From Caldilineaceae bacterium (GTDB taxonomy: Bacteria > Chloroflexota > Anaerolineae > Caldilineales > Caldilineaceae), in the NCBI GenBank assembly GCA_019637685.1, contig JAHBVF010000015.1, positions 71,875-131,891 of the forward strand: DNA of 60,017 nucleotides, written 5' to 3'. The notes beneath the pieces were generated by a model that was not told where the DNA came from, did no database searches, and worked only from the letters and a program-made list of their open reading frames with translations. This document shows, one piece after another, positions 16,851 to 24,661 of this stretch. Each line of letters opens with the position of its first letter. Within the stretch, counting starts at the first letter, position 1. A program made the position numbers and the translations under genes.

Positions 16851-18374
16851 AGAAGAATCCTTGGGTAAGGAAGGGATTGGGGATTGGGGATTGGGGATCG
16901 GGCGCGTGGGCGGAGAGTCCTCCATCTCCAATCCCCAATCTCTGGTTTTGCCAATGCCCGATATCCAATCTCTCACTTGACCGAAAAACATTGCCAACGC
17001 ACCAGCCAGCAACCCCGCGGCCAGCCAGCCCATACGGCTCTGGAAAGGGGCGGTTTGGGGCAGGGCCGCGGGCAGCACCGGCGAGATTATCGGCACTTCG
17101 TCGGTCAGTTTGGGCTTGGGTTTGATGACGGGGAAGGCTTTGGCCGCAAAGTCGATGGCCTGCTGGGCCGGGCTGAAGAAGAAAAGACGCAGGTTGGGCT
17201 GGCGGTCGGCGATGTTCTCGAAGAGGCTCTCCGCGTGATAGGCGATGTCGCCCACGCCTTCGCCCGTGGCGTCGTAGCCCACGTAATCGCTCCAGTAGTT
17301 GCCGTCCCAGCTATTGCCGCCCAGTTCGTCGCCAGGGTTGCTGCCGCCGCCCTTGACGCCCACCTGCTCCAGATTGTCCAGAAAGGTGTTCTCCCGCAGG
17401 ATATTGCGTTTGATGGCAGGCATCATCAGCACGCCGATGTCGTTGAAGGCCAGGACATTGCGCTCGATGGGATGGGAAATATCCACATTGCCGGGCGAAT
17501 TGTCGAAAAAGAGACCCACCCGGTTGTCCAGATAGTAGTTGTCCTGGACAGTCACCCCGTCCATATCTTTCAGGGCTGTGCCATAGCCGCTGGGTCCCCG
17601 GTTCTGCTGGAAGGTGTTGCGCTGGATCAGCACATTTTTGCTGTACATCAGATAGGCACCGACCGAATTGCCCAGCATAAAATTATCTTCGATGGTCATG
17701 CCGTCGGTGTACATCATATGCACACCGTAGCGGTTGTCGTGAAAGGTGTTGCCGCGCACGGTTGTGCCGTCGCTGAACCAGAAGATGGCATCCCGCACCC
17801 GCTCGACGGTGTTGCCCTCGACAAGACATTCCTCGCTCTGCCACAGGCGCAGACCGTCGCCCCGGCGGGCAATGTCCAGCTCTTTGCCGGTGATATAGTT
17901 GCCCCGGATCACCAGCCGGTGGGCGTCAATCCCCCGAATGCCATAGAGTACATCCTCCAGGCGGTTGTTGAGCAGCTGTACGCCGCCCGCCTTCTCAACT
18001 GTAATGCCGCCGTCCTCTTTGTCGATGACGTTGCCGCTGTTGCGGATGACAAAATTCTCCAGAATCACATCCGGCGCGGTGATCACGACGACTGTGCCCT
18101 GGCCCTGGCCGTCGATGATCGGGCGGCTGCCGTCCGCGGCTATCTCCCCGCGCAGGTGCAGGGGCTTGTCCACAGACAGGTCGCCGTAGTAGACACCCGC
18201 GGGCACATCGATCACCGCGCCGGGCTGGGCCGCGGCCATAGCCGCGGCCAGGTCAAAGCCGTTTTCTTGTGCTGCGCCACCGACGGCAAAGAAAAGAAGA
18301 AACAGGAGACAGATAAACGCAGATAAACGCAGATTTCTAAGATTCGATTTACTGAAAACTACTTTGTCCGCCAT
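16005..18374 (-). CDS. nosD-nosF: NosD-NosF fusion: periplasmic beta-helix protein joined to ABC ATPase
   Basis: One open frame of 789 codons. Residues 1-35 form a signal peptide. About 40-400 is a right-handed parallel beta-helix of NosD (repeated short N-T-F / G-N-x turns). 448-468 is a membrane segment. 469-508 is a Pro/Ile/Ser-rich linker. 509-789 is NosF with Walker A GVNGAGKTT, signature LSGGMKQR and Walker B VLLLDEPTS. NosD works outside the membrane and NosF inside, so the single helix gives a sensible topology. The linker DNA is a GATTGGGGATTGG-type repeat, and nosF keeps its own ATG at 16850 with AAGGA 7 bases upstream, so separate NosF may also be made. Confidence 0.85.
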   Translation of the reverse strand: MADKVVFSKSNLRNLRLSAFICLLFLLFFAVGGAAQENGFDLAAAMAAAQPGAVIDVPAGVYYGDLSVDKPLHLRGEIAADGSRPIIDGQGQGTVVVITAPDVILENFVIRNSGNVIDKEDGGITVEKAGGVQLLNNRLEDVLYGIRGIDAHRLVIRGNYITGKELDIARRGDGLRLWQSEECLVEGNTVERVRDAIFWFSDGTTVRGNTFHDNRYGVHMMYTDGMTIEDNFMLGNSVGAYLMYSKNVLIQRNTFQQNRGPSGYGTALKDMDGVTVQDNYYLDNRVGLFFDNSPGNVDISHPIERNVLAFNDIGVLMMPAIKRNILRENTFLDNLEQVGVKGGGSNPGDELGGNSWDGNYWSDYVGYDATGEGVGDIAYHAESLFENIADRQPNLRLFFFSPAQQAIDFAAKAFPVIKPKPKLTDEVPIISPVLPAALPQTAPFQSRMGWLAAGLLAGALAMFFGQVRDWISGIGKTRDWGLEMEDSPPTRPIPNPQSPIPSLPKDSSMLSIRNLTKRYPRPGRAWWSDETITAVDDLSFELPVGTSIALWGVNGAGKTTVLKCLLGLLASEGELHLNGFDLRRNGRTARRFLGYVPQELAFHNDLSVAESCRFYARLKNVGDDRIPVVLAQVGLTGQERKAVGALSGGMKQRLALALALLADPPVLLLDEPTSNLDAATRDDFIDLLVGLRNAGKTLLFTSHHADEVTRLAERVLILRDGRLVADGAPAEVLGRRQAADRGPQTVHPLSSIEPVSADTVPALTRPSGKPPVGRGLSSAVAFSLEEPTR
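16873..16972. repeat. GATTGGGGATTGG inverted repeat inside the nosD-nosF linker
   Basis: Tandem GATTGGG units at 16875-16898 are complementary to CCAATCCCCAATC at 16928-16940 and to further CCAAT units up to 16972. The same word family forms an intergenic palindrome at 34168-34225. In the nosD-nosF junction it is translated. Confidence 0.75.
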
Positions 18375-18433
18375 AACGACTACACACCTTTCAGGCGCAT
18401 CAGAGGTAACGAGCGTTCGCTTTTGACCAGCGG

Positions 18434-19102
18434 TTATCCGCGTGCAGCCGCGGCTGCTTTCTCTGCCGCCTGCCGCGCCACCCGTCGGTAGCGGAGGCCC
18501 AGCCCGGCCAGAATCGCGGCCATCAGTGCCAGATACCAGCCCGGCTGGAGGACGGCCGTGGTGCTGAACTGGCCCACGACACCCGTGCCCAGAACAGCCG
18601 GGGTGAAGGGCTTGATAGCCCCGGAAAGGGCTGCGGTGGGGTCAAGATTGTTGCCGTAGTACCAGAGCCAGACCCACAGATCCCCAATGAAAATAAAGGG
18701 GAAGGTCATGGCGGGAATGGCAAAGACAGCCAGCCATTTGCTGTGGATAAAGGCCACGCCGATAATCATCAGGCCGATGACGACCATAGCAATCGGCGCG
18801 ATGGCCCGCTCGATCTTAGCGGCGTCGCCCAGGGGGGCCATGCCAATGTAGTGGTTCAGCCCGTCGATCTCGGCCACGTCGCCTTCCATGTAGTTTACAT
18901 AGACAGTCACAAACAGGCCGTTGGGGTATTGGGGCGCGTTCAGCCGCATCTTCCAATAAGGGAAAAAGGTGGAGATGGCCAGGACCGCGGCCGCGGCAAT
19001 CAGCAGGGCTGTGCTCACACGAAAACTGGGCTGGCGGGAAATCCGGGCGATGGCGGAAAGCTGCTCGCTTTCGCTGGGTTGGGTCATTTCTGCTGCACTC
19101 AT
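18434..19102 (-). CDS. NosB-like membrane protein of clade II nos operon
   Basis: 222 residues from the ATG at 19102, with GGAGCGAAG upstream; a start at 19222 lies in a terminator. Five hydrophobic helices. After the first comes a conserved-looking extracytoplasmic segment: PYWKMRLNAPQYP, then L-N-H-Y-I-G-M near residue 80. I recall membrane proteins with the LNHYIGM motif beside nosZ/nosD in other clade II clusters; equating it with NosB of Wolinella is uncertain. First gene of the accessory operon, behind site c, 60 bases before nosD-nosF. Confidence 0.65.
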   Translation of the reverse strand: MSAAEMTQPSESEQLSAIARISRQPSFRVSTALLIAAAAVLAISTFFPYWKMRLNAPQYPNGLFVTVYVNYMEGDVAEIDGLNHYIGMAPLGDAAKIERAIAPIAMVVIGLMIIGVAFIHSKWLAVFAIPAMTFPFIFIGDLWVWLWYYGNNLDPTAALSGAIKPFTPAVLGTGVVGQFSTTAVLQPGWYLALMAAILAGLGLRYRRVARQAAEKAAAAARG

Positions 19103-19133
19103 TCTTCGCTCCGTCTGCTTTGGTATTGGTGTT

Positions 19134-19173
19134 AGTCTAGAGAAAAATGTGGGCTTTTGCTGCGACTTTTGTC
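19134..19173 (-). promoter_or_regulatory. Site c: CRP-like operator and -10 box, nos accessory operon
   Basis: Minus strand: TGAGACAAAAGTCGCA with core 19164-19173, -10 hexamer TAGACT 19134-19139, centre distance 32 bp. The predicted start is near 19127, giving a leader of about 25 bases before the ATG at 19102. Confidence 0.8.
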
Positions 19174-19190
19174 TCAGGCAAACGGCATGA

Positions 19191-19232
19191 AACGTAAAAC
19201 GTGAGATCGGGTCTGATCTCACGTTTTACGTT
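19191..19232 (-). terminator. Palindrome ending the nosZ transcript
   Basis: 18-base complementary arms (19191-19208 and 19215-19232) with a 6-base loop, 30 bases past the nosZ stop and just upstream of site c. It belongs to the CGTGAAAC/AACGTGAGATC palindrome family. It separates nosZ from the accessory operon. Confidence 0.65.
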
Positions 19233-19261
19233 CCGCACATCTCATGGCTAAGGCAAAAGTT

Positions 19262-21304
19262 CTACTTCATTGCGCCGCTATCATCCGGATCGATCATCAG
19301 ATAACCGGTCATCTCCAGATGCAAAGCCGAGCAGAATTCCGTGCAGTAATAGCTGAATACGCCGTCTTTGTCGGCCACAAACTCGAAGGTAGCAGTCTCA
19401 CCCGGCTCAAGGCTCAGGTTCACATTGTAGGCCGGCACGGCAAATCCATGCACCGCGTCCACGGCCCGTTCCAGGTTGGTGACGTGCCAGGTCACGTGAT
19501 CACCCTTTTTGATGCTCACGTGTTCGGGGCTGAAATGGCTGCGGATCGCCGTCATATAGACGGTCACATTGTTGCCATCCCGTTCCACCCGCTCTTCACC
19601 CGACTTGGGCGCATCCGGGTTCACTTCCCACTTGTGCGGGTCCCAGCCCACTTCGGGGTAGACCTGAATCGACTTGAGCCGCTCCGTCTTCATAATCTGA
19701 GCGTAGTGGGGTTCGCCAAAACCCACGGGCATATCGTAGAGAAGCTGCAAACTGGCCCCTTTGCCGCTGATGTCGATGAGCTGGAAGTTCTGGGGCAGCA
19801 ATGGGCCTACGTTGGCGAAGCGATCCACAGACCATTTATTCAGGCTGACCAGGAAATCGCCCGCGGGTGTCACAGTGTCGCCCTCGGCAGTGACGAGGTG
19901 GCCCACATTGTAATGGATCGACTCTTTGTCGATAAGGGTCCACGGCTCCTCGTCGTGCTCGTAGTTGGCACCGAGCGACCAGCGCGCCACCATACTGTCC
20001 AGATAGAGACTGGTGTAGGCATAGCCCTGGTTGTCAAACTGGGTGTGGAGAGGTCCAAGGCCCAACTCGACCTGGGCTTCCAGCACGCTGTCAAAGTCCA
20101 GCACAGGAATGCCGTAGGCGTCCGGCGTCCACTTCTTGTCGGCAATGGCCTGCTGAATCTTCTCAAAGGCAAAGATTGTCACGTGGGGGTCCAGCTTGCC
20201 GCTGACCACCATATAGTCACCCTTGGGCGCAATGTCGATGCCGTGGGGGGACTTGGGTTCGGGAATAAAGTAGAGCAGTTCTTCGGCGATGGCCGTTTCC
20301 ATTGTCACATAATTCAGGCCATTCAATTCGTTGGTGTTGGCCGCGGCCACTTTTTCCAGCTTGTGCAGATCGATGACATGCAGATAGTCCATATCGTTCT
20401 GGCTGGCGCCGGACTCGAAGGGGACCGCGCCTTCGACCGCGCCCAGACCACCAGTGGCACGCTCGGTGTTGAAGCTATTGCAGAAAACCCAGCCTTCGCT
20501 CACCAGTTTGCCACTGTCGCACAGGTCCTGCCAATAGGGGGGCAGTTCCAGGGCAAAGGATTCTTCGGGGATCACACGACCCTTTTCCCGGTCAAATTTC
20601 CAAAAGGTGATCATTCCCCGCCATTCTTCATTGTACTTACTGATATCGGAGAAGCTGCCCACGGGCGGGGCCGCGTACTGGCCGCCTTCGATCACCCATT
20701 CCGTGTTGGGCGTGACGAAGGTACCGCCGTGATCGTTCATAGCAATGGGGTTTTTGATGATCTGCTTTGTCTCGAAATCGCGCAGATCAATCACAGCAAT
20801 GCGGGCCTGGGCTTTGTCGTTGATAAAGAGCCACTCGCCGTCATAACTGCCATTGGTTTCCGAAAGGGCCGGGTGGTGCGTGTCACCCCAGGTGACCGTA
20901 CTCCCAGCCACTTTGCCCTCATCAAACATGGCGGCCTGCGCCACATCGCCAAAGCCATAGCCCTGCCACGGCTCCGGTGTAAAGACGGCAATCGTGCGCA
21001 GCAGACGCATGGAAGGGACCCCAACCACGTGTACCTGGCCGCTATGACCACCCGACGCGAACAGCATATACGGATCGTACTGGCCGCTGGGCATATACGT
21101 CTTGAGGGCAGCGGTTACATTTTCCGGGGTCAGCCCCCGGGCCGAGATGACAGCAGCCGCGTCGTCGGTTACTCCTGCGGACGTTTGCTGTGCGGGTGCG
21201 GCGGACTGGTTGCCACTCTCGCCAGGCGAGAGAACCAGCGCCGCCAGGACGATCACCACCAGCGCAAGGGCAGCGATAATCCCGTATAGGACGGAGCGCT
21301 TCAT
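19262..21304 (-). CDS. nosZ: NosZ, nitrous oxide reductase, clade II (Sec-exported)
   Basis: 680 residues from the ATG at 21304, preceded by GGAGGAAACAA. The N-terminus is a hydrophobic signal/anchor without twin Arg, marking clade II. A seven-bladed propeller carries CuZ histidines in GGHSGQVH, GDTHHP, SPHGID, GPLHTQFD and GEPHYAQ. The C-terminal cupredoxin has the CuA motif C-T-E-F-C-S-A-L-H-x-x-M. It catalyses N2O + 2H+ + 2e- to N2 + H2O outside the membrane. Single-gene unit behind site d, ended by a palindrome at 19191-19232. Electrons probably come from the cytochrome at 14035. Confidence 0.97.
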   Translation of the reverse strand: MKRSVLYGIIAALALVVIVLAALVLSPGESGNQSAAPAQQTSAGVTDDAAAVISARGLTPENVTAALKTYMPSGQYDPYMLFASGGHSGQVHVVGVPSMRLLRTIAVFTPEPWQGYGFGDVAQAAMFDEGKVAGSTVTWGDTHHPALSETNGSYDGEWLFINDKAQARIAVIDLRDFETKQIIKNPIAMNDHGGTFVTPNTEWVIEGGQYAAPPVGSFSDISKYNEEWRGMITFWKFDREKGRVIPEESFALELPPYWQDLCDSGKLVSEGWVFCNSFNTERATGGLGAVEGAVPFESGASQNDMDYLHVIDLHKLEKVAAANTNELNGLNYVTMETAIAEELLYFIPEPKSPHGIDIAPKGDYMVVSGKLDPHVTIFAFEKIQQAIADKKWTPDAYGIPVLDFDSVLEAQVELGLGPLHTQFDNQGYAYTSLYLDSMVARWSLGANYEHDEEPWTLIDKESIHYNVGHLVTAEGDTVTPAGDFLVSLNKWSVDRFANVGPLLPQNFQLIDISGKGASLQLLYDMPVGFGEPHYAQIMKTERLKSIQVYPEVGWDPHKWEVNPDAPKSGEERVERDGNNVTVYMTAIRSHFSPEHVSIKKGDHVTWHVTNLERAVDAVHGFAVPAYNVNLSLEPGETATFEFVADKDGVFSYYCTEFCSALHLEMTGYLMIDPDDSGAMK

Positions 21305-21391
21305 TTGTTTCCTCCTTTTGGGCCGCATATGCGGATACTTGTGACAAAAAACACAATCGATAACCAAGCCGCGAGGTTGCGGCTCAAACCC

Positions 21392-21431
21392 AGTCTATAT
21401 GAGACCGGGCTGGGGTTCTGCGACTTTTGTC
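21392..21431 (-). promoter_or_regulatory. Site d: CRP-like operator and -10 box, nosZ
   Basis: Minus strand: TGTGACAAAAGTCGCA, the copy closest to the CRP consensus, with core 21422-21431. The -10 hexamer TAGACT is at 21392-21397, preceded by CATA. Centre distance 32 bp. Predicted start near 21385, about 80 bases before the nosZ ATG. Confidence 0.82.
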
Positions 21432-21685
21432 ACATGGCAGACCGGAGCGGAAAACACGCTTTGATATCCCGTGGCCCTGGGGTACACTTTACGTCAGCGA
21501 TGACACAAGCTCTGTCCCGTCTGTCGCGTTGAAAACCTGCACAAACCCACTATCGTTGGTCGGTGCTGATACACCCAGGTTTTGCAACGGAAAGATGGAT
21601 GGCGCTCTATTTATCCACGCAAATCTGCATAGATCTGTTGGACGGATGGCTGCGTCTAACAGTGTGAAGGGCTGAACAGAAACGT
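21432..21685. other. Intergenic region between nosZ promoter and ECF sigma gene
   Basis: About 250 bases between divergent genes. Apart from site d at its left edge I see no gene or strong hairpin. It should hold the promoter of the sigma factor gene, but no confident -35/-10 pair was found. Confidence 0.5.
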
Positions 21686-22288
21686 ATGGATCGCCTGTCA
21701 ACCCAGGATGTGACCAAATTATCTGACGAAGAATTGTTAGCCCGGACAGTGGCCCAGGATGTCCAGGCGTTTGAAGCACTCTACGACCGCCACGCCAAGA
21801 CCGTCTACAGTCTGATTCTGCGTGTGGTGCGGGACCCGGAAGCTGCCGAAGAACTGGTGCAGGAGAGCTTCTGGCAGGTCTGGCGCAAAGCCGAGCAGTT
21901 CAATGGCAACGGCGCGGTCGGAGCCTGGCTCAGCCGCATTGGGCGCAACAAAGCCCTGGACCACCTGCGCCGACTGAAGGCCCGCCCGCAAAGCGACGGC
22001 AGCGTACCAGAGACGCTGGAACGCATTCCCGCGCCGGAGAGCCGCCAGGTGGAAGCCGAAGTCAGCCGCAGTTGGGATCGCCAGCACCTGCAAGAAGCAC
22101 TGGCTGCTATCCCGGACGAACAGCGCCGCTGTCTGGAGATGGCCTATTTTGACGGCAAAAGCCAGCGGGAGATCGCCGAAGTAATGGGCATGCCCATCGG
22201 AACCATTAAAACTCGGGTGCGTATAGGATTGGAGAAGTTGGAGCGAAGTTTGCGGGCCGTGGGATATGTGGAAAGTGGTGTGCAATGA
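21686..22288 (+). CDS. ECF-type RNA polymerase sigma factor
   Basis: 200 residues. Region 2 is about residues 27-95 (FEALYDRHAKTVYSLILRVV, then EELVQESFWQVWRKA, then WLSRIGRNKALDHLRR). Region 4 is about 135-190 (IPDEQRRCLEMAYFDGKSQREIAEVMG, then PIGTIKTRVRIGLEKL). This is the SigK/RskA-regulated type. Followed after 48 bases by a membrane anti-sigma factor, which should hold it inactive. The target genes probably include the ferritin-like and copper-lipoprotein genes downstream (inference from order). Confidence 0.93.
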   Translation: MDRLSTQDVTKLSDEELLARTVAQDVQAFEALYDRHAKTVYSLILRVVRDPEAAEELVQESFWQVWRKAEQFNGNGAVGAWLSRIGRNKALDHLRRLKARPQSDGSVPETLERIPAPESRQVEAEVSRSWDRQHLQEALAAIPDEQRRCLEMAYFDGKSQREIAEVMGMPIGTIKTRVRIGLEKLERSLRAVGYVESGVQ

Positions 22289-22336
22289 GTAATAGATAGT
22301 GCTTGGTTTTGCAAAAGAAGTGGTTACGATTAGTCT

Positions 22337-23365
22337 ATGCAACAGCATAAAACAGGCCAAAGCGATCGACAGATGAATGAAGAAAACAGAGGACGACAAC
22401 CGAACACCCCCCCTGCCCGGTTGAACGAAGGCGCGGTGGTTGAGATGTTGCCAGCCTACGTCCTGGGCGCGTTGGAAGCGGAGGAGATGCTGGCGGTGGA
22501 TGACTTTCTGGCCGCCCATCCCGCGTTGCTGGCGCGGGTGGCGGAACTGGAAGCTGCCGCCGATCACTTGGCCCTGGCCGCGCCGGAAGTGGAGCCGCCC
22601 ACAACCGCCAAAACCGGGTTGATGGCTCGCGTCCAGGCCGACGCGGGGGTGCGTTCTATGCTGTCGGCGATGGACACTCAATCCGTGGGTACGCCTTCCC
22701 CCGCGCCTGCACCGGTTCGGCCTGTTCAGCCCCCGCCCCTGCCCCGCCCCATCCCGCAGGCAGAGACGCCCCCGGGTTGGATGGAGCGACTGCGCGGCTT
22801 TTTGGGCGGCAATTTCTTCTGGCCGTCTTTGGCCATGGGCACGCTGGCCGCGCTGCTGGTGGTGGCTGTCTATGCCACACAGACAGACAGAAGTGCCAGT
22901 GCAATCAGTGCTCAATTGAACGACGCGCAGCAGCGCATTGCCCAGTTGGAAGGCGAAATGAATTCCCTGGTGCAGATCAACCAGCAGTTGGAGCAGCAGC
23001 TAACCACCGACCGCAATCAACTGGCGATCTTCGCCAACGCGGAGCGGGTGGTAGCTCTGGCCGGAACCCCCGACGCGCCCGACGCCAGCGGCGTCTTCTA
23101 CACCGGCCCGGAAAGCGGTCTGCTCGTCCTGCGCAACCTGCCCGCCCTGTCCGCCGAGCAGACCTACGAACTCTGGCTCATCCCCGGCGAAGGCGCGCCG
23201 GTCCCCGCGGGTCTGGTGCAGGTGGCCGCGGATGGCAGCAACACCTTCGCCATTGCCCTGGCCGGTCAGCCCACAGACTACACCGCGGTGGGGCTGAGCA
23301 TCGAACCCGCCGGCGGCAGCCCGTCGCCCACAGGGCCGATTGTGCTGCTGGGGACGGTGGGGTAG
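22337..23365 (+). CDS. RskA-type membrane anti-sigma factor
   Basis: 342 residues. An N-terminal sigma-binding helical domain (about 28-100, EMLPAYVLGALEAEE) is followed by a Pro-rich linker, one membrane helix (about 155-175) and a coiled coil (about 185-225). The C-terminal RskA_C beta domain contains L-P-A-L-S-A-E-Q-T-Y-E-L-W-L-I-P. No zinc-binding HxxxCxxC is seen, so it is not a ZAS-type anti-sigma. Release of the sigma factor would need proteolysis outside the membrane. An alternative start at 22373 is possible. Confidence 0.88.
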   Translation: MQQHKTGQSDRQMNEENRGRQPNTPPARLNEGAVVEMLPAYVLGALEAEEMLAVDDFLAAHPALLARVAELEAAADHLALAAPEVEPPTTAKTGLMARVQADAGVRSMLSAMDTQSVGTPSPAPAPVRPVQPPPLPRPIPQAETPPGWMERLRGFLGGNFFWPSLAMGTLAALLVVAVYATQTDRSASAISAQLNDAQQRIAQLEGEMNSLVQINQQLEQQLTTDRNQLAIFANAERVVALAGTPDAPDASGVFYTGPESGLLVLRNLPALSAEQTYELWLIPGEGAPVPAGLVQVAADGSNTFAIALAGQPTDYTAVGLSIEPAGGSPSPTGPIVLLGTVG

Positions 23366-23931
23366 GCACGGTAGGCCGTGTCCGCCCGGCACTGAAGACG
23401 CCGGGCACAATAGGGCAGCGCGCCCTGAACGTGCTGGAACCAGAAGTCGGACTTTTTGAAAAAGTCCGACTTCTTTCGTATGCGCTTCCGGTCTGTATTA
23501 ACAGGAAATCGGCTCCTCCCCCGTTCCGGGGGAGGCCGGGTGGGGGTCCTTCTCTCGCCCATTGCCTCACATCTCCAAATGTTCTGCGTCTCCTCGCCGT
23601 CATCTGCCACCAGCCGCCCGCCCTCTCCCACAAACCCAATCTGCCCAATCTCAAAACTCCATAGATCCACCCGCCCCTTTCCTGCGTCAGACTAGTTGAA
23701 GGGGATGCCAACGAGTATCCACAGGGACGGAGAAAGCAGGACGAACGCATCCCTGCTTCTGGACTTTTCCCACGGCAAGCAACAGTTGGACAGCGGTATT
23801 TTTCCGCACACAACGTGTGGTCGGTTCGCTCTTTGCCAAATTTCGGTGACGAATTTCTGACAGATACTGAATCGACCCAGCAAGACTATCAATTTCACAC
23901 GTCGCAAACGCGACAAAAGGAGACAGACCCA
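23366..23931. other. Long intergenic region with palindrome
   Basis: About 565 bases with no supported gene. It contains the 33-base palindrome at 23442-23474, a GC-rich inverted segment near 23510-23535, and near 23900-23913 the short palindrome GTCGCAAACGCGAC just before the ribosome binding site of the ferritin-like gene, a possible operator. An in-frame start at 23815 upstream of the next gene lacks a ribosome binding site. Confidence 0.5.
23442..23474. repeat. AGAAGTCGGAC...GTCCGACTTCT palindrome, copy 2
   Basis: Perfect palindrome with 16-base arms around a single G. After it comes TTTCG. Could act as a terminator for the anti-sigma gene in the plus direction. Related to copies at 13961 and 50924. 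Confidence 0.75.
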
Positions 23932-24543
23932 ATGAACATTAGCCAATCAGTCGCCGAACTTTTCGACTTCGCCTTCTCACGCCGCAACGTCGTAGCGGGC
24001 AGTGTGGGCGGCGGCAACCCCGCCCTGGCAACCCCCGCCGGTCTGGGCCGGGCCTTTGCCCAGGAACTGACCGATGTGGACATCCTCCAGTTCGCGCTGG
24101 GGCTGGAACATCTGGAAGCCCGTATGTATACGGATATGCTGGCCGCCAACATTCTGACAGACAAAGAACTGCGCTATTTCCAGAGCTTTGGCAGCCAGGA
24201 AGCCGCCCACGTCAAATTCTTGACCGACGGCCTGAGCGCAGCCGGAGCCACACCCGTGCAGGCCGCGGCCACCTACAACTTCCCGGTCTTCGACAGCCGC
24301 CAGGCCATTTTGGACCTGGCCCGCATCGCCGAAGAGACGGGCGTCGGGGCCTATCAGGGCGCGGCCGCCGCCATCCAGAACAAAGACTATCTGGCCGCGG
24401 CTGGCAGCATCGTCCAGGTAGAAGCCCGCCACGCGGCTATCGTGCGCATGCTCCTGGGCCAGAAGCCGGTCCCGGCAGCCACGACGCCCAGCCTGACGAT
24501 TGCCGAAGTGAACGCAATTGTGGGGCCGCTGCTCGGGGCGTGA
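23932..24543 (+). CDS. Ferritin-like domain protein (PF13668 type)
   Basis: 203 residues from the ATG at 23932, with AAGGAGA about 10 bases upstream. Four-helix bundle with carboxylate/His motifs: FALGLEHLEARMY, then SQEAAHVKFL, then EETGVGAYQGAA, then VEARHAAIVRML. These give the paired E and E-x-x-H ligands of ferritin-like proteins. An 'FAFSRRNVVAGS' N-terminus looks like a degenerate Tat signal. A homologue with a clear Tat signal lies at 27641. The two flank the large copper-type lipoprotein, which suggests a shared envelope role in metal or redox stress. Confidence 0.82.
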   Translation: MNISQSVAELFDFAFSRRNVVAGSVGGGNPALATPAGLGRAFAQELTDVDILQFALGLEHLEARMYTDMLAANILTDKELRYFQSFGSQEAAHVKFLTDGLSAAGATPVQAAATYNFPVFDSRQAILDLARIAEETGVGAYQGAAAAIQNKDYLAAAGSIVQVEARHAAIVRMLLGQKPVPAATTPSLTIAEVNAIVGPLLGA

Positions 24544-24554
24544 CAAAAGATACG

Positions 24555-24597
24555 TGAAACGTAAAACGTGAGAGTGCTCGATTTTATTCACGTTTCA
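24555..24597. terminator. Imperfect palindrome after ferritin-like gene
   Basis: GTGAAACGT near 24555 pairs with ACGTTTCAC near 24589. A member of the CGTGAAAC family, lying between the ferritin-like gene and the lipoprotein gene. Confidence 0.45.
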
Positions 24598-24661
24598 CCT
24601 ATCATCTTTCGGCCCGGAAGAAAGATAATTTTCAACAGACATTCGGATAAGGAATCCACCT

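Noticed and set aside
19244..21289. 681-codon open frame on the plus strand
   Set aside because: Exact antisense of nosZ, with His/Val/Gly-rich composition and no domain.
24543..24556. GTGACAAAAGATAC as a sixth CRP-like operator
   Set aside because: The second half-site (GTCGCA) is missing and no -10 hexamer lies 32 bp away.
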